Below, piece after piece: positions 13,135-20,493 of a stretch of DNA of 41,242 nucleotides; within the stretch, counting starts at the first letter, position 1, and every line of letters starts with the position of its first letter. This DNA is from a virus. A model generated the notes under the pieces. That model was not told the DNA's origin and searched no databases. It saw only the letters and a list, made by a program, of their open reading frames with translations. Both the position numbers and the translations under genes were made by a program. The DNA lies in IMG/VR virus record IMGVR_UViG_3300046794_000603, positions 1-41,242 of that record. One strand, 5' to 3'.

Positions 13135-13322
13135 TTTAGGTGCTCCTTTCTCTCGAGCCTCTGGGCCAACACTTCGCGGTCCGCACTGCATTCGACTCCG
13201 TCTTCGGAAGGCTTGCGAAGCCAAGCGATAATGCGCCGCTCTCTCGCGGCGGCGCCCTTATCGAACGCCTTCACCGTCGCCATCTCAAGAACCTGACCCC
13301 ACTCTTGGGTCGTCCTACTCAT
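13131..13322 (-). CDS. Small charged hypothetical protein (63 aa)
   Basis: Starts MSRTTQEWGQVLEMATVKA at the ATGA overlap (13322). The C-terminal part AARERRIIAWLRKPSED...LAQRLERKEHLK is an Arg/Glu-rich helix. Tightly coupled on both sides. Function unknown. Confidence 0.65.
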   Translation of the reverse strand: MSRTTQEWGQVLEMATVKAFDKGAAARERRIIAWLRKPSEDGVECSADREVLAQRLERKEHLK

Positions 13323-13654
13323 CGCGCGTTGTGCCGCGGACTGTTCGACGACCCTCCTGGCGGAAAGAGCGGAAGCTGCCCGCAATTGACGGTGAGGCAG
13401 GGCTTCTCCTTGAGAGCGAACTCGCGGTCTTTGCTTGCCGGCTTACGTCCAGTGCACTCTTGTCCCACGACCATCGGCAATAGCTCCTTGCCAATCCGCT
13501 CCTTCGCTCGTTCGACCCACGCCTTCTGTTTGGGCTTCAACGTGAACTTGCCCGACGCAGCTAAGTGCGACGCCATGTCCGTGAACGCCTCGAGCTCCTT
13601 GGCGCTCAGCGTCCCGTTCTCGAGCACGTGATTCAACATCTCTAAATCGTTCAT
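13319..13654 (-). CDS. Hypothetical protein (111 aa)
   Basis: The start at 13654 (MNDLEMLNHVLENGTLSAKE) overlaps the membrane-protein stop as ATGA. The first 65 residues look like a small helical domain containing KELEAFTDMASHLAAS and KFTLKPKQKAWVERAKERI. The C-terminal third has two cysteines and a disordered Pro/Gly/Ser end. I do not recognise a family. Confidence 0.7.
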   Translation of the reverse strand: MNDLEMLNHVLENGTLSAKELEAFTDMASHLAASGKFTLKPKQKAWVERAKERIGKELLPMVVGQECTGRKPASKDREFALKEKPCLTVNCGQLPLFPPGGSSNSPRHNAR

Positions 13655-13812
13655 CGCAGCACCCGTATTACAGTTACAATCCCGTAGCTTAGAAGCAACG
13701 GGAGGTAGAGTAAATACCAACTCCAATCGATGACACCACACACGCGCAAGGCGACGAATAGAATCGTTAGGTCTTGCGGCAGGTGGGCCAAACGCCCTCT
13801 ATCTTCACTCAT
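13651..13812 (-). CDS. Small two-span membrane protein, Fragile-X-F/Tmemb_185A-like (53 aa)
   Basis: The ATG at 13812 has a near-ideal ribosome site (GGAGG, 5 bases upstream). The longer in-frame start would run through the tRNA-like element. A polar N-terminus is followed by LTILFVALRVCGVIDWSW and YLLYLPLLLSYGIVTVIRVL, two membrane helices around the GVIDWSW turn. That turn is characteristic of the small phage proteins annotated as transmembrane Fragile-X-F-associated. The function of the family is unknown. A holin role is possible but unsupported, because the lysis genes lie elsewhere. Confidence 0.75.
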   Translation of the reverse strand: MSEDRGRLAHLPQDLTILFVALRVCGVIDWSWYLLYLPLLLSYGIVTVIRVLR

Positions 13813-13823
13813 GAAACCTCCAG

Positions 13824-13923
13824 TGCAAGGGGAGAGGGTCGAACTCTCCAAGCCGCCTAACAAGGAATGGTCAGAAGCCCTCATCGCCACGAGGGAACCA
13901 CCGCCTAGCTATTCGACCCTTGC
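13824..13923 (-). tRNA. tRNA-like gene, long variable region, anticodon uncertain
   Basis: Minus-strand GCAAGGG (13923-13917) pairs perfectly with CCCTTGC (13831-13825), followed by A at 13824. Adjacent is a perfect T-arm, GAGAG-TTCGACC-CTCTC (13848-13832). A possible D-arm is GAAT/GTTC, with a 12-base loop carrying GG. The rest contains CCTC-GTGGCGAT-GAGG and CTGAC-CATTCCTT-GTTAG, either of which could be the anticodon arm, but both loops have 8 bases instead of 7. At 100 bases it is long even for class II. No CCA is encoded. The acceptor and T-arm are convincing; decoding function is not. Confidence 0.5.
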
Positions 13924-14079
13924 TAAATGCCCGTCTCTCCGGGCTGTCACGTCACGCTCACTTCATAACCCGACGTTGGGAACCGCTACAGCGTGAGCCA
14001 CTGCTGAGGCCATGGCCGACATTCGCCTCAGTAAGAATTCATCACCCAAATTCATGGGGAGAGGTCGGCATTCTGAGTC
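13924..14079. other. Short gene-free stretch with hairpins
   Basis: No ORF is supported in these 156 bases between the tRNA-like element and the DUF669-like gene. Several inverted repeats are visible: CCCG-TCTCTC-CGGG near 13930, GCTCAC (13956-13961) with GTGAGC (13993-13998), and GCCGAC (14015-14020) with GTCGGC (14064-14069), the last enclosing a CCCA/TGGG hairpin. They may form a structured leader or further decayed tRNA-like units. Confidence 0.4.
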
Positions 14080-14586
14080 TTAGCCGCGCTTCGAGCGTTT
14101 CTTCGGAGTCTCCGATTCCTCAGAGGCCGCGCTCACTGTCCCGCGCGGTGCCCGAAACGAAATCTCAGTGCGCACTTCGCCGGTCGCCTTGTCCGTCTTG
14201 TGCGTCGTCCACGGCGTGCCCTTGACGCCCTCGACTTCCGCAATGAACTCGTCGAAGTCGGACGCGTTCTGGAGAGTGGTGAACCGGGGGACCTGAATCT
14301 TCAGACCTTCGCAAAGGTCATTCAGTTGCTGCCGGTACATCTTGACGTACTGATGATTGGCTCCGCGGATGACGAGGAATTGCGTCACCTTGCTTCCGAC
14401 GGAACTCTCGTTCCCCTCCGTGAGGGCCTCTTCCAACTTGAAGTCAATGACCAGCATTGGGTCACCTTTGGCGGAGACGCGCACCTTGACGCGCTGGCTC
14501 GTGACCCATTGTCCGACCGGAGCATCCGGCGGAATTTCGGACATGTTGCCAACTTCAATGGGGCTGAACTGAATTTCGTTGCTCAT
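14080..14586 (-). CDS. DUF669-like, probable ssDNA-binding partner of the Sak4-like ATPase
   Basis: The start at 14586 (MSNEIQFSPIEVGN) overlaps the ATPase stop as ATGA. The 168-residue protein has a beta-rich domain with VRVSAKGDPMLVIDFKLEE and VTQFLVIRGANHQYVKMYRQQL. It continues with a segment on target assessment of the EFIAEVEGVKG type and a basic C-terminal tail (KKRSKRG). This is the layout of DUF669 proteins, OB-like and usually next to Sak4-type ATPases in phages. A role coating ssDNA during recombination or replication is inferred from family and position. Confidence 0.6.
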   Translation of the reverse strand: MSNEIQFSPIEVGNMSEIPPDAPVGQWVTSQRVKVRVSAKGDPMLVIDFKLEEALTEGNESSVGSKVTQFLVIRGANHQYVKMYRQQLNDLCEGLKIQVPRFTTLQNASDFDEFIAEVEGVKGTPWTTHKTDKATGEVRTEISFRAPRGTVSAASEESETPKKRSKRG

Positions 14587-15344
14587 TTGGTAGGTTCTTT
14601 CTTGGACGTGTCGACTTTGGTGTCGATGGTTTCGTTGTGTGTCTTCATAGAGGCCCACACGGCTTCTATGCTAGCCGGCAAAATAGACATGCCGGGAAGA
14701 TTTCGGGCGCCGGGGGACCAGACCCCCGCGGCGTTGGTGATGAAGTTTCTCGAGGTTCCCTTGCGCTCGAGAAAGACGACATCTTGAAAGGCGGCCGGCA
14801 CGTGAATTCTCAGTTGCCCAGGGAGCATCGGTGCAATCCCCTCGCCATCCTTGTCAAGCTGGTTGTCAATCGGGGCACCGCCCACGTCGGCCCAGTGGCT
14901 GTTGACGATGACGTGGGCGTCCAGCTCAAACAGGCGGTCAATGATGTTGAGGATGTGGTTCCGAAATTTCGGGTGATACCTTCTCCCATCGGGTTCCCCA
15001 TCCTTGTTCTCTGTAGCTTTAGCAAATACCTTCTCGGCGCGCCAGCAATATTTAGTGATGGTGTCCCAAATAATTGTTTGGTAGCGGCCAGATGCTACGC
15101 CTGCCTTAGCGGTCGCGAGCGCCTTCTCGATGTCTCGGAGGTTGTCGCCGAGGACCATGTCGAACTCGAACTCCTCTGAGAACTCGAGCACCGGACGGAG
15201 CGAGTTCTTGTCGTCGCTGTTGATGACGTAGGAGAAGCCGGGCGCGGTGCCAATGACGCTGCAGCTCTTACCAGCCTTGGGACTCCCCAGGACAAGGAGG
15301 CGCATGAACTCCGCTGCGGAAATCTCGGAAGCTGCGTGGGGCAT
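14583..15344 (-). CDS. Sak4-like RecA-fold ATPase (AAA_24), recombination
   Basis: A 253-residue protein with Walker A, GSPKAGKS, at residues 20-27, the Walker B strand YQTIIWDTIT ending in D94, and an INSDDKN segment typical of the AAA_24 (PF13479) group. Further matches to that group are VIVNSHW, a likely sensor strand, and the beta-hairpin LPGQLRIHVPAAFQDV. Members such as phage Sak4 promote single-strand annealing together with SSB. It overlaps the DUF669-like gene and sits among replication genes. The ATG shares one base with the previous stop (TAATG). Confidence 0.82.
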   Translation of the reverse strand: MPHAASEISAAEFMRLLVLGSPKAGKSCSVIGTAPGFSYVINSDDKNSLRPVLEFSEEFEFDMVLGDNLRDIEKALATAKAGVASGRYQTIIWDTITKYCWRAEKVFAKATENKDGEPDGRRYHPKFRNHILNIIDRLFELDAHVIVNSHWADVGGAPIDNQLDKDGEGIAPMLPGQLRIHVPAAFQDVVFLERKGTSRNFITNAAGVWSPGARNLPGMSILPASIEAVWASMKTHNETIDTKVDTSKKEPTK

Positions 15345-15562
15345 TACTTCTTCTCCGCTCTGCGTGCTGCGAGATAGCTACGAAAATCCAATAGGACGGG
15401 CCGCTTGACGAAGCACCGCTCGACCTCTTGACGGCACCGAAAGTCGAACAGCTCACGCAGCAATCTTGAATTACTCCACCACCAATGCGTCTTCAGGCCA
15501 AGACTCTTGGCGGCTCGGCGGAGGCGGAAGTAGCGGTCCACCACGAGATGCACGCTGCTCAC
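15344..15562 (-). CDS. Small basic hypothetical protein (72 aa), GTG start
   Basis: The GTG at 15562 overlaps the previous stop as GTGA; an in-frame upstream start would cover the neighbouring gene's end. The product is basic (DRYFRLRRAAKSLGLK, RSYLAARRAEKK) with a WWW run near residue 28 and two cysteines (DFRCRQEVERC). Possibly a nucleic-acid-binding accessory to the ATPase it precedes. No family recognised. Confidence 0.6.
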   Translation of the reverse strand: MSSVHLVVDRYFRLRRAAKSLGLKTHWWWSNSRLLRELFDFRCRQEVERCFVKRPVLLDFRSYLAARRAEKK

Positions 15563-15729
15563 GTCGTCACCTCGAACACACGGAGGACGAACCCCTCGTG
15601 GTCGCAAAGCTCGACGGTCTCCTCGTGGTAGTTGGCCGCAACACGCAGCTCCTTGATTTTCTCGTCGTGGTAGCAGTCGTCGAAGGCGTAGAGGGTGGAT
15701 TCTTGTCGGGAGAGGTTTACGGTTCTCAT
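15559..15729 (-). CDS. Small acidic protein (56 aa)
   Basis: The ATG at 15729 overlaps the previous stop as ATGA. Sequence begins MRTVNLSRQESTLYAFDDCYHD and ends GFVLRVFEVTT with TGA, which overlaps the next GTG. Short beta strands (ELRVAANYHEE, VLRVFEV) suggest a small folded domain. Found by following the overlap pattern. Function unknown. Confidence 0.6.
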   Translation of the reverse strand: MRTVNLSRQESTLYAFDDCYHDEKIKELRVAANYHEETVELCDHEGFVLRVFEVTT

Positions 15730-15887
15730 AGGCCGACCAACTTTGCCAGCTTCATGCTGCGAAGTGAGTACTTTGCTTTCGTCGACCAGTACTCGTAACC
15801 GGTCGAATCGTTCTCTGCTTTAAACAGTTTCGCCATCTGAAATTCAGAGAGGGCTTCGGCGGCGTATTTCTTAGAGAGGGTGCTCAT
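15726..15887 (-). CDS. Small hypothetical protein (53 aa)
   Basis: The ATG at 15887 starts MSTLSKKYAAEALSEFQMAKLF and the frame ends LAKLVGL with TGA in an ATGA overlap. It is helical and slightly basic (YWSTKAKYSLRSMKLAK). It is the first gene after the AT-rich gap, so its operon probably starts here. The leader has only a weak GAAAG ribosome site. Confidence 0.6.
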   Translation of the reverse strand: MSTLSKKYAAEALSEFQMAKLFKAENDSTGYEYWSTKAKYSLRSMKLAKLVGL

Positions 15888-15932
15888 GGTGTTTGCTTTC
15901 GTTGGTGGGTGGCGGCGGCGTCTTGTGATTTA

Positions 15933-15960
15933 AATGTATCCCGTTTGATTCAGGATGCAA
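15933..15960 (-). promoter_or_regulatory. Weak promoter candidate for the recombination operon
   Basis: Minus strand: TTGCAT (15955-15960), a 16-base spacer, TACATT (15933-15938), each matching four of six consensus bases. Predicted leader to the ATG at 15887 is about 40 bases. The main support is position, between the origin candidate and the first gene of a long co-oriented run. Confidence 0.35.
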
Positions 15961-16060
15961 GGCGAGAAGTGAATTATTTATCGGCCTCACTTCAACCGAT
16001 CGGCCCGGAAAGGACCATGCCACCAAGAACCATGCCACAACATACACGAGCAAAAGGGGC

Positions 16061-16145
16061 CTCTGTACTCTATATGTATTATATAATAATTATCTATTCT
16101 CTTCTCTATATAGAGATGTAGTTATAGTTGTTATGTAGTTAGAAG
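16061..16145. other. AT-rich island, replication-origin candidate
   Basis: By hand count about a quarter of these 85 bases are G or C, against a clearly GC-rich genome. It contains a perfect 14-base palindrome, TCTCTATATAGAGA (16103-16116), and two copies of TGTAGTTA (16117-16124 and 16134-16141). It has no ORF and lies 30 bases beyond the 3' end of the primase-helicase gene. Easy melting, short repeats and replication genes on one side make it the best origin candidate in the window. The surrounding gene-free gap is 15888-16175. Confidence 0.45.
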
Positions 16146-16175
16146 AGCCAAAAAGGCAGGGCGCCGTCGTCACAA

Positions 16176-17393
16176 CTACCCACCCACCCCGTTGTTGACC
16201 TTGTGATATGCGCGCTTTCCGGTACTCGCCTGGCGAGGCGCCCAACCAAGTGCCTGCATTATCCGGCCAATTCGCGATTGGTCTGCCCGGGTGATGTCCT
16301 TCGGGGACTTTCCGATGGCACCTTCCAGGATGGCGGTCGACGTAGGGGGCTCCTGCTGCCTCTCCAGCCACTCTTCAATGGTGGGTTGCCACGGGTCCTC
16401 AGAATGCCGCCGACCCCTCTCCTTGAAGGCGTGAGAGGCCGCCGCGGGGGTAAGCCAGTAATCCTCCCCAGAGGCGGCGCGCTCAAAGGCCTCAGCCCAT
16501 AGTTGGGTTCGGTCCCTTTCGATGGCATCCCAGAGGACTATACCGACTTCAACAGGTAGCCAGCGGCGGTTACCTGTAGAGTCCTGTAAGTATTCCGAGT
16601 CATTGGTTGTGCCGATGAACACACATCGTCGGGGCATGTCTTCTGGCTCCCGACCGTACGGTACTCTGAACCTGTCGGTCGGACTGCTTACAAACACCTT
16701 CATGGCGTTCGCATCCGTCTTGCTCATGCTCGAGAGCTCCCCGAGCTCGACGCACCACTTACCGCGCATCGCCAAATAAGCGTCCTTGTTTCCAACGTCG
16801 AGCGGCGTATCCGAGAAGAGCTCCTTGCCGAAGAGCACCTTGATGCCGCGCGACTTGCCGGCGCCCTGCTTCCCTTCGAGGATGACAACTTCATGCAACG
16901 CGACACCGGGCGTGAGCACCCGATTGATGGCGCCAATCATGAGGTTCTTCCCGACCTCGCAAATGTACACGTTGTCCTCAGCGCCAAAGTAATCCACGAA
17001 GAGACGGTCAATTCGTTTGACACCGTCCCACTTCAGTCCGCGAAGCCAATCCGCCATGGGACTGATGATGTGGCGGTCCCCTACCAAGCGAATGGCGTCC
17101 ACCACGATGCCCTTCAAAATGTCCAGCTTGTAGTGAACTGAAATCCAATCGGTCACGCGCACCGTGTCAATGTCCGTCCAGGCACCAACACCACCCCCAC
17201 ACGGGGCGGACTTCAACTTGACGATGCACCCCTGAAACTCGTCCCACGCAATGACGCCAACCCAACGTGAGTCCAGTTCAAGAATTATTTTGGCGTTCGT
17301 CAAGTTTGCCTTCACTCCCTTCCTCGGCCCGGTCACCAACTTCGCTTGCACCAACTGGATGACTTCCGCGAGAGTTTCATTACTTGACGGCAT
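16176..17393 (-). CDS. VirE-type primase-helicase (superfamily 3-like ATPase)
   Basis: A 405-residue protein of the virulence-associated E (PF05272) type, the helicase part of many phage replication initiators. The linker signature WDGVKRIDRLFVDYFGA is at residues 122-138, Walker A EGKQGAGKS at 173-181, the Walker B region at WCVELGELS, and the sensor/arginine segment RRCVFIGTTNDSEYLQDSTGNRRWLPVEV after it. There is no separate primase (TOPRIM or AEP) domain, so priming may depend on the host. The ATG at 17393 starts only about 3 bases after the predicted transcript start. It should open DNA, perhaps at the nearby AT-rich island. Confidence 0.88.
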   Translation of the reverse strand: MPSSNETLAEVIQLVQAKLVTGPRKGVKANLTNAKIILELDSRWVGVIAWDEFQGCIVKLKSAPCGGGVGAWTDIDTVRVTDWISVHYKLDILKGIVVDAIRLVGDRHIISPMADWLRGLKWDGVKRIDRLFVDYFGAEDNVYICEVGKNLMIGAINRVLTPGVALHEVVILEGKQGAGKSRGIKVLFGKELFSDTPLDVGNKDAYLAMRGKWCVELGELSSMSKTDANAMKVFVSSPTDRFRVPYGREPEDMPRRCVFIGTTNDSEYLQDSTGNRRWLPVEVGIVLWDAIERDRTQLWAEAFERAASGEDYWLTPAAASHAFKERGRRHSEDPWQPTIEEWLERQQEPPTSTAILEGAIGKSPKDITRADQSRIGRIMQALGWAPRQASTGKRAYHKVNNGVGG

Positions 17394-17431
17394 CGTAGGG
17401 ACAATCTATGTTATCTGCATGTCCAAGTCAA
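17384..17431. promoter_or_regulatory. Overlapping divergent promoters controlling both strands
   Basis: Plus strand: TTGACG (17384-17389), 17 bases, TATGTT (17407-17412), 6 bases, ATG at 17419. Minus strand: TTGACT (17426-17431), 17 bases, TAGATT (17403-17408), 9 bases, ATG at 17393. The two -10 hexamers share two bases and each -35 lies inside the other gene's coding sequence, so the polymerases would exclude each other. Only 25 bases separate the two start codons. The plus-strand gene looks like a DNA-binding regulator, so autoregulation is likely. Confidence 0.6.
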
Positions 17432-17604
17432 CCACCGCTACTCGAGTCCGCGAGGCATATGGGCAACAGATGTCCTTCCGCCTCACGGAAAAAGAGGCGA
17501 AGGCACTTCACCTCCTCGCGCAACGCGATGGGTCAAAGGCCGCTGCCCTCCTCCGCCGGTACATCCGAGAGACGTACCGCCTCATATTCGGAAAGGAGGT
17601 CTAA
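17419..17604 (+). CDS. Ribbon-helix-helix-like regulator (61 aa)
   Basis: Start at the ATG at 17419, since the upstream extension is antisense to the helicase. After a short basic head comes QQMSFRLTEKEAKALHLLAQ, a strand followed by a helix, then RDGSKAAALLRRYIRETYRL, a second helix. This is the Arc/MetJ layout, in which the SFRL strand pairs in a dimer and reads the operator. Length fits. Placed directly at the divergent promoters, it is the obvious candidate to switch between the two transcription units. Function inferred from fold and position. Confidence 0.7.
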   Translation: MSKSTTATRVREAYGQQMSFRLTEKEAKALHLLAQRDGSKAAALLRRYIRETYRLIFGKEV

Positions 17605-17606
17605 GC

Positions 17607-18695
17607 ATGAGCGACGCAGCGATTCAGAAGACGGCATCCAAGACCGCACTGCTCTTGCAGTGCCCGCGCCCCTTCTCCGAAGAGACAGAGACCGAGACCA
17701 GCGAGGCGGGAGAGGCCGCCATCTACGGAACTAAGTTCCACAACTTGATGGCCTCCAAACTTCGCGCTCCGTCTGAAAAATGGGAGACGCTCCTCGTTCG
17801 GGCAGACGACGACAACGACTTGGTCGACCACGTCCTCCTCGCCCACGAGGAGTTACAAGTTTGGTGTTCTCCTTCTGGGAACCCCTTCGGCCTCTCCTTC
17901 AAAGTCGTCGAAGTGGAAACCAGCCGATGCTTGGACCTGACTAAAAGCAGCGGCGGCATCCGCAACATCACCCTCCGCGACCCGGACGGTGACCACGAAT
18001 ACGTAGACCTCGCACCCCACGAACTCGCGGGCACCGCCGACGTCATCCTCGAGGCGGAGACGCCTACAGGAATCTTCCGTGTCGTGTTGGACCACAAGAC
18101 CGGCGAGCACGAGGAGTACTACATCCACCCGGCCAAGCTGGAGCAGATGCAGGCGCTGGCCGCAATGTGGGAAGCCGACGCCGTCGCGGTCCTCCACACC
18201 CCGCGCAACGTCCCGCCGATTGTGTATGCCGAAGCGGTAAGCCTGGACCGATTCCGGCATCAGCTCTGGTCCGCCTACCGCCTCGTGAATTCCGGCTTTC
18301 TCCGCACCGGGAGCGAGTGCAAGTTCTGCCCTGCGCGTAGTAGCTGCCCGGCCAAGCAGGGGGAGCTGATTGCCGCTGCAGGCCAAGTGTTGGGGGCGGC
18401 TCTCGTGAAGCGCCAAGAGCCGCTCACGGCGGGGCAATTTCACCAGCTTCGAAGCCAGTGGAATGCGCTCGAGAAGCAAGCCCTTGCCACCATCCGCGAA
18501 GACGTCCGCGCCGGCGAGATAATCGAGCGGCCGGATGGCAAGGTGCTCGAGCTGGTCACCAAAAACATCGAGCGGCTTTCCAAGAAATCAATCCTTGAAG
18601 CCTACGGAAAAGCTGGAGGAGAGCGCATTCTGCAGAAACTTCGGGATGACGGCGCCCTCAGTGAAGTTCCCCAAGAAGAACTCAGGGCTAAATGA
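17607..18695 (+). CDS. Cas4/RecB-like PD-(D/E)XK nuclease, possible Fe-S cluster (362 aa)
   Basis: Starts two bases after the regulator stop with an AGGAGG 8 bases upstream. The nuclease core shows HNLMASKLRAPSEKW with an early His-containing helix, then AGTADVIL (about residues 140-147) and VVLDHKTG (about 157-164). These give the D...(D/E)XK-type metal ligands. C19 with C238, C241 and C247 (CX2CX5C) is the Cas4/AddB-like iron-sulfur pattern. The layout resembles the DUF2800/PDDEXK_1 phage nucleases. It would resect or trim DNA ends, probably with the downstream SNF2 helicase in recombination-dependent replication. Confidence 0.82.
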   Translation: MSDAAIQKTASKTALLLQCPRPFSEETETETSEAGEAAIYGTKFHNLMASKLRAPSEKWETLLVRADDDNDLVDHVLLAHEELQVWCSPSGNPFGLSFKVVEVETSRCLDLTKSSGGIRNITLRDPDGDHEYVDLAPHELAGTADVILEAETPTGIFRVVLDHKTGEHEEYYIHPAKLEQMQALAAMWEADAVAVLHTPRNVPPIVYAEAVSLDRFRHQLWSAYRLVNSGFLRTGSECKFCPARSSCPAKQGELIAAAGQVLGAALVKRQEPLTAGQFHQLRSQWNALEKQALATIREDVRAGEIIERPDGKVLELVTKNIERLSKKSILEAYGKAGGERILQKLRDDGALSEVPQEELRAK

Positions 18696-18865
18696 AAGAG
18701 TGGGAGAAGCATGTAGCCAAAGAGAAAGGCCTCGCCTACTGCGGCGCCAAAATATCTTGGTTTGACTGGCATCTCCAAGACATAGAACATGCCAAGTCGT
18801 GCGTGGAACAGGACACGCGCATTCAACCGTGCCCTAAATGTTGGAAGCAAATAAATAATTCTTGA
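18692..18865 (+). CDS. Small zinc-finger-like protein (57 aa)
   Basis: ATGA overlap with the nuclease stop; sequence MKEWEKHVAKEKGLAYCGAK to WKQINNS. Conserved-looking Cys/His residues (C17, H27, H33, C37, CPKC at 47-50) suggest one zinc site. The -35 of the helicase promoter overlaps its stop codon. It travels between nuclease and helicase, so it may be an accessory of that pair. Function unknown. Confidence 0.65.
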   Translation: MKEWEKHVAKEKGLAYCGAKISWFDWHLQDIEHAKSCVEQDTRIQPCPKCWKQINNS

Positions 18866-18890
18866 CTCTTATTTGCACGGAAGCTACAGA
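18862..18890 (+). promoter_or_regulatory. Sigma70-like promoter, leaderless layout (SNF2 helicase)
   Basis: TTGACT (18862-18867, inside TTGACTCT), a 17-base spacer, TACAGA (18885-18890), then 7 bases to the ATG at 18898. It shares the octamer and the 7-base ATG distance with minus-strand sites at 8694 and 10507. The -10 is weak (three of six bases), so strength may depend on another factor. Confidence 0.5.
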
Positions 18891-18897
18891 CTAAATA

Positions 18898-20493
18898 ATG
18901 AAAGTCCAACCCAACACCTACAACACCTTCACCCTCACCCACGACTCCTACTCCCCCGCCATGTTTGAAGCGGCACGCGCCATCCCCGGCTGCGCCAAGT
19001 TTTCTTCAAAGGCAATTGCCGGCAGTCCTGACGCCATCGCCTGCGCCATCCAATACATGGTGAAAAAGAAGGGCCTAAATCCCATCGCATTTCAGGGGCG
19101 CGACCTCCTCATCCCGAAGACCAAATTTGCCCACGGCGGGCAATGGTACGAACCCCGACTGCGGGAGTACCAGAAGGACGCAGTGCTATTCTTGAAGAGC
19201 ACAAAGCGCGCCATCCTCGCCGACGACATGGGGTTGGGGAAGACGGCGTCCGCCATCAACGCGGCGATGTCCTTTATTACAAGTAAGCGGGTGCTCATCG
19301 TCCCGCCCTCCTACGTGCGCGGGGTGTGGATGAATCCCCATGACAAGGGGGAGCTCGGCAAATGGGGTATGACTGGCTCCGTATATGAATGCAGGGGCAT
19401 CAAGGTAAAAGGTGATGAGCCTCTCAACATATTCAACATCATCATTTGCCACTACGACATCTTGCATGCGTGGGCCGACATCCTCAAGACGTGGAACCCC
19501 GAAGTAGTCATCTTCGACGAGTGCCACTACCTCATGAACCCGGAGACCAAACGCACGAAAGCCGCGAAGCTCGTCTCCAAGGATGCCGATTACGTGTGGG
19601 GACTATCAGGCACCCCGATGACCAATCGGCCACGCGACCTCTGGGGCATCTTGGACACCATCGTGCCGGACCGCTTCGGCAGTTCCTTCTTCAACTTCGG
19701 CCTCCGGTATTGCGGCGCCGAGAAGCAGCAGGTCACCCCGGAGAAGGTCGTGTGGAACTTCGACGGCAAGAGCCGACTCCCCGAGCTCCGTGACCGTTTG
19801 AACCACATCATGCTCCGCCGCACCAAGACGGACGTGGCCCTCGAACTTCCGGCCAAGACGCGACAGGCCATCCGAGTGGACATCTCCAAGCCCGGGGCTC
19901 TGGTCGCAAGCATCTCCAACACCACGGCGTTCCGGGCCGCTCTCGCAGTGGCAGCCGACGCCAAGCTCAAAGACAGCGCCATCCCGCTCATCCAATCGCA
20001 CCTGGATGCCGGCTCCAAGGTAGTTGTCTTCACCTACCGCCGCGCGGTCGCCGACTACCTGGCCCGGGAGCTAGGCGGGTCCGTCATTCACGGGGGCGTC
20101 TCTCAGGCCACCAGGGAACGCACCCTCTTCGGGCTTCGCATCTCCGGAGCCGAGTCTTCATCCCTGCTTTGCGCCACCATTGACGCCGCTTCCACCGGCA
20201 TCGACTTGTCGTACGCCGATGTGGCCGTGTTCGTGGAGCTAACCTACGAACCCCACGAGCTCCTCCAAGCGGAGGCCCGGCTTCACCGGTTCGGGCAGAA
20301 GAACCCGGTGCTGATTCAATACCTCATCGCACGCGGCACCGCCGACGAACTTGTCGCAGAAGTCGTGCTCTCCAAGCTCGACGCGTTGGAGTCCACCATT
20401 GGCGGGTTCGCCGAAACCGGCATGAGAAGCGATTTATCCGAGAGCGAGGATTCAATCATGAAACAACTCTACGCAAGCTTGGGGCTCACATGA
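18898..20493 (+). CDS. SNF2-family DNA helicase/translocase (531 aa)
   Basis: A two-domain superfamily 2 ATPase. Domain 1 has the RLREYQKDAVLFL Q-like region, Walker A DDMGLGKT (about residues 109-116), DECH (207-210) and LSGTPMTNRP. Domain 2 has FTYRRAVADYL, the ATIDAASTGIDLS motif V and the arginine-finger segment ARLHRFGQKNP (about 460-470). The pattern matches compact SNF2/SMARCAL1-like phage helicases that remodel forks or recombination intermediates. It has no ribosome site but a leaderless-type promoter. It ends in an ATGA overlap with a 30-aa ORF. Confidence 0.9.
   Translation: MKVQPNTYNTFTLTHDSYSPAMFEAARAIPGCAKFSSKAIAGSPDAIACAIQYMVKKKGLNPIAFQGRDLLIPKTKFAHGGQWYEPRLREYQKDAVLFLKSTKRAILADDMGLGKTASAINAAMSFITSKRVLIVPPSYVRGVWMNPHDKGELGKWGMTGSVYECRGIKVKGDEPLNIFNIIICHYDILHAWADILKTWNPEVVIFDECHYLMNPETKRTKAAKLVSKDADYVWGLSGTPMTNRPRDLWGILDTIVPDRFGSSFFNFGLRYCGAEKQQVTPEKVVWNFDGKSRLPELRDRLNHIMLRRTKTDVALELPAKTRQAIRVDISKPGALVASISNTTAFRAALAVAADAKLKDSAIPLIQSHLDAGSKVVVFTYRRAVADYLARELGGSVIHGGVSQATRERTLFGLRISGAESSSLLCATIDAASTGIDLSYADVAVFVELTYEPHELLQAEARLHRFGQKNPVLIQYLIARGTADELVAEVVLSKLDALESTIGGFAETGMRSDLSESEDSIMKQLYASLGLT

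Noticed and set aside
15871-16053. Minus-strand 60-codon ORF with a hydrophobic start
   Set aside because: The hydrophobic part arises from a short repeated sequence (ACCATGCCAC twice) and the end overlaps the promoter and start of the 53-aa gene.
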